Source of the DNA: Mesostigma viride
Taxonomy: Eukaryota; Streptophyta; Mesostigmatophyceae; Mesostigmatales; Mesostigmataceae
Assembly: GCA_009746045.1 (NCBI GenBank)
Contig: RPFO01002253.1
Coordinates: 1 to 26,983 of the forward strand
DNA length: 26,983 nucleotides
Direction of reading: 5' to 3'
Part shown: piece by piece, positions 25,765 through 26,983 of the stretch
Numbering within the stretch: position 1 is the first letter of the stretch
Layout: each line of letters starts with the position of its first letter
The notes under the pieces: generated by a model
Database searches by the model: none
Told to the model about the DNA's origin: nothing
The model's input: the letters and a program-made list of their open reading frames with translations, nothing else
Made by a program: the position numbers and the translations under genes

Positions 25765-26682
25765 GGTACCGCCTGCCGTCCGGCACTTTGAAGCCCGCCG
25801 GTGCTATAATTCCTATCGTCCACGCATGTTTTCCCCTGCCTCAAACCGCACGTTGCATTTAAATCTGGAGCCCAAAATTCACTGAAAACGTGTGCCAGCC
25901 GGTAGCAAACTGGGCCAAGCTGCCACGGAATGGTGGTACCGCCTGCCGTCCGGCACTTTGAAGCCCGCCGGTGCTATAATTCCTATCGTCCACGCATGTT
26001 TTCCCCTGCCTCAAACCGCACGTTGCATTTAAATCTGGAGCCCAAAATTCACTGAAAACGTGTGCCAGCCGGTAGCAAACTGGGCCAAGCTGCCACGGAA
26101 TGGTGGTACCGCCTGCCGTCCGGCACTTTGAAGCCCGCCGGTGCTATAATTCCTATCGTCCACGCATGTTTTCCCCTGCCTCAAACCGCACGTTGCATTT
26201 AAATCTGGAGCCCAAAATTCACTGAAAACGTGTGCCAGCCGGTAGCAAACTGGGCCAAGCTGCCACGGAATGGTGGTACCGCCTGCCGTCCGGCACTTTG
26301 AAGCCCGCCGGTGCTATAATTCCTATCGTCCACGCATGTTTTCCCCTGCCTCAAACCGCACGTTGCATTTAAATCTGGAGCCCAAAATTCACTGAAAACG
26401 TGTGCCAGCCGGTAGCAAACTGGGCCAAGCTGCCACGGAATGGTGGTACCGCCTGCCGTCCGGCACTTTGAAGCCCGCCGGTGCTATAATTCCTATCGTC
26501 CACGCATGTTTTCCCCTGCCTCAAACCGCACGTTGCATTTAAATCTGGAGCCCAAAATTCACTGAAAACGTGTGCCAGCCGGTAGCAAACTGGGCCAAGC
26601 TGCCACGGAATGGTGGTACCGCCTGCCGTCCGGCACTTTGAAGCCCGCCGGTGCTATAATTCCTATCGTCCACGCATGTTTT
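25765..26682 (-). repeat. 5' tandem monomers of element R, 5.4 x 170 bp
   Basis: GGTACCGCCTGCCGTCCGG starts at 25765, 25935, 26105, 26275, 26445 and 26615, giving exact 170-bp spacing. Five full units look identical base for base, and the outermost is a 68-bp partial unit ending at the element boundary. The array forms the 5' end of R, as promoter monomers do in mouse L1 elements. Confidence 0.93.
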
Positions 26683-26698
26683 GACTAGGAATATATAT
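26683..26698. repeat. Target site duplication of element R (right), 16 bp
   Basis: Second copy of GACTAGGAATATATAT, directly outside the outermost partial monomer. Confidence 0.92.
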
Positions 26699-26983
26699 AC
26701 CAGTAGTGTAGATTAGTAAGGCTTAGCCTATAGCATGTGGCCCACGCGCATGTGCGCCCATAATGGCCCCATGGATGTTGCCTTCAGAATTTAGCCAAGC
26801 CCTGCCTATAATGGGACCCCCATGGATGTTGCATTAAGAATTTAGCCATGCTATGCCATGCAGAGAGATGCTCTCTGTCGAGAAGCCATGCCCTAGCTCT
26901 TGTATAGCCATGATGATCTTCCTCCCCCGTGCCAGGATCCCCCCTTAGGCGGGTTGAACCTGAGACAGCATGGTGGTGCGGGT
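26699..26983. other. Z copy 3 tail and right flank
   Basis: The tail matches Z copies 1 and 2 to about 26810. CATGGATGTTGC recurs at 26770 and 26821 in an imperfect 51-bp repeat. A 7-bp stem CAGAGAG/CTCTCTG lies at 26861-26877. No gene was seen to the window end. Confidence 0.6.

Larger units (their letters stand above)
20359..26682 (-). mobile_element. Element R: RLE-type non-LTR retrotransposon with PHD and RING fingers
   Basis: 6324 bp with exact 16-bp flanking duplications, so both ends are intact. On the minus strand the order is a 5' array of 170-bp monomers (26682-25765), GC hairpins, then coding from ATG 25652 to stop 20492, and a 133-bp 3' region ending in an AT-rich tail without poly(A). 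The protein order is PHD, unrecognised domain, RING-H2, C2H2-like fingers, RT, CCHC, RLE. RT plus a downstream restriction-like endonuclease places it near the R2/R4/NeSL/CRE side of LINEs; no apurinic endonuclease is seen. The coding frame is broken at least four times. Confidence 0.9.
18869..26820 (+). mobile_element. Z copy 3: L1-type ORF1-only unit, split by element R
   Basis: Leader and ORF1 occupy 18869-20348, and element R interrupts the tail at 20359-26682. The tail resumes at 26699 with CCAGTAGTGTAGATTAGT, matching the tails of copies 1 and 2. The right end is approximate because the tail passes into a 51-bp imperfect repeat around 26770-26860. Confidence 0.7.

Noticed and set aside
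25765-26682. Regular 170-bp repeats as a CRISPR array or satellite
   Set aside because: The units are contiguous with no spacers and end exactly at the target duplication of R, so they belong to the element's 5' end.

Overview
This window is a eukaryotic stack of nested retrotransposons. I find no host gene, tRNA, rRNA or CRISPR array. LTR elements with 5-bp target duplications, a non-LTR element with a 16-bp target duplication, an L1-type ORF1 protein, and PHD and RING fingers all point to a nuclear genome. The mix of GC-rich coding sequence, a copia-like family and a restriction-like-endonuclease (RLE) LINE fits a unicellular alga best (green alga, less likely dinoflagellate). That placement is inference; nothing here fixes the species.

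The base layer is a head-to-tail array of a roughly 1.63-kb unit, called Z here. Copy 1 starts near 55 and resumes at 15907-17238, copy 2 is 17239-18868, and copy 3 is 18869-20358 with its tail at 26699 onward. Each unit has a short leader, an L1-type ORF1 gene (coiled coil, RNA-binding domain, C-terminal domain) and a short tail, with no ORF2. All three ORF1 copies carry frameshifts. Copy 2 is a chimera of copies 3 and 1.

Element A (357-15906, plus strand) is a copia-like LTR retrotransposon inserted into ORF1 of copy 1. It has about 695-bp LTRs and a CAATG target duplication. It carries an extra upstream ORF (1147-2061), gag (2164-3351) and pol (10905-14464). Once the inner insertion is removed, gag and pol share one frame separated by a single UGA. 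Element B (3383-10899, minus strand) is a related copia-like element inserted between gag and pol of A. It has 379-bp LTRs and a CTGGA target duplication. Its coding frame is interrupted, often at or near C homopolymers. In both elements the protease-like domain lies after the integrase (gag-INT-PR-RT-RNase H), the RT active site reads HGDD, the integrase has a short D-29-E spacing, and the LTR ends are AGTTA...TAACT.

Element R (20359-26682, minus strand) is an apparently full-length RLE-type non-LTR retrotransposon inserted in the tail of Z copy 3. From its 5' end it has 5.4 tandem 170-bp monomers, two GC hairpins, a PHD finger, an unrecognised conserved-looking domain, a RING-H2 finger, C2H2-like fingers, reverse transcriptase, a CCHC knuckle and the RLE nuclease. 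Its frame is broken at several places, two of them exactly at G8 runs.

The best candidates for something new are the shared gag-INT-PR-RT-RH order of A and B with the UGA gag/pol junction of A, and the PHD/RING-bearing RLE LINE with a monomeric 5' repeat promoter.
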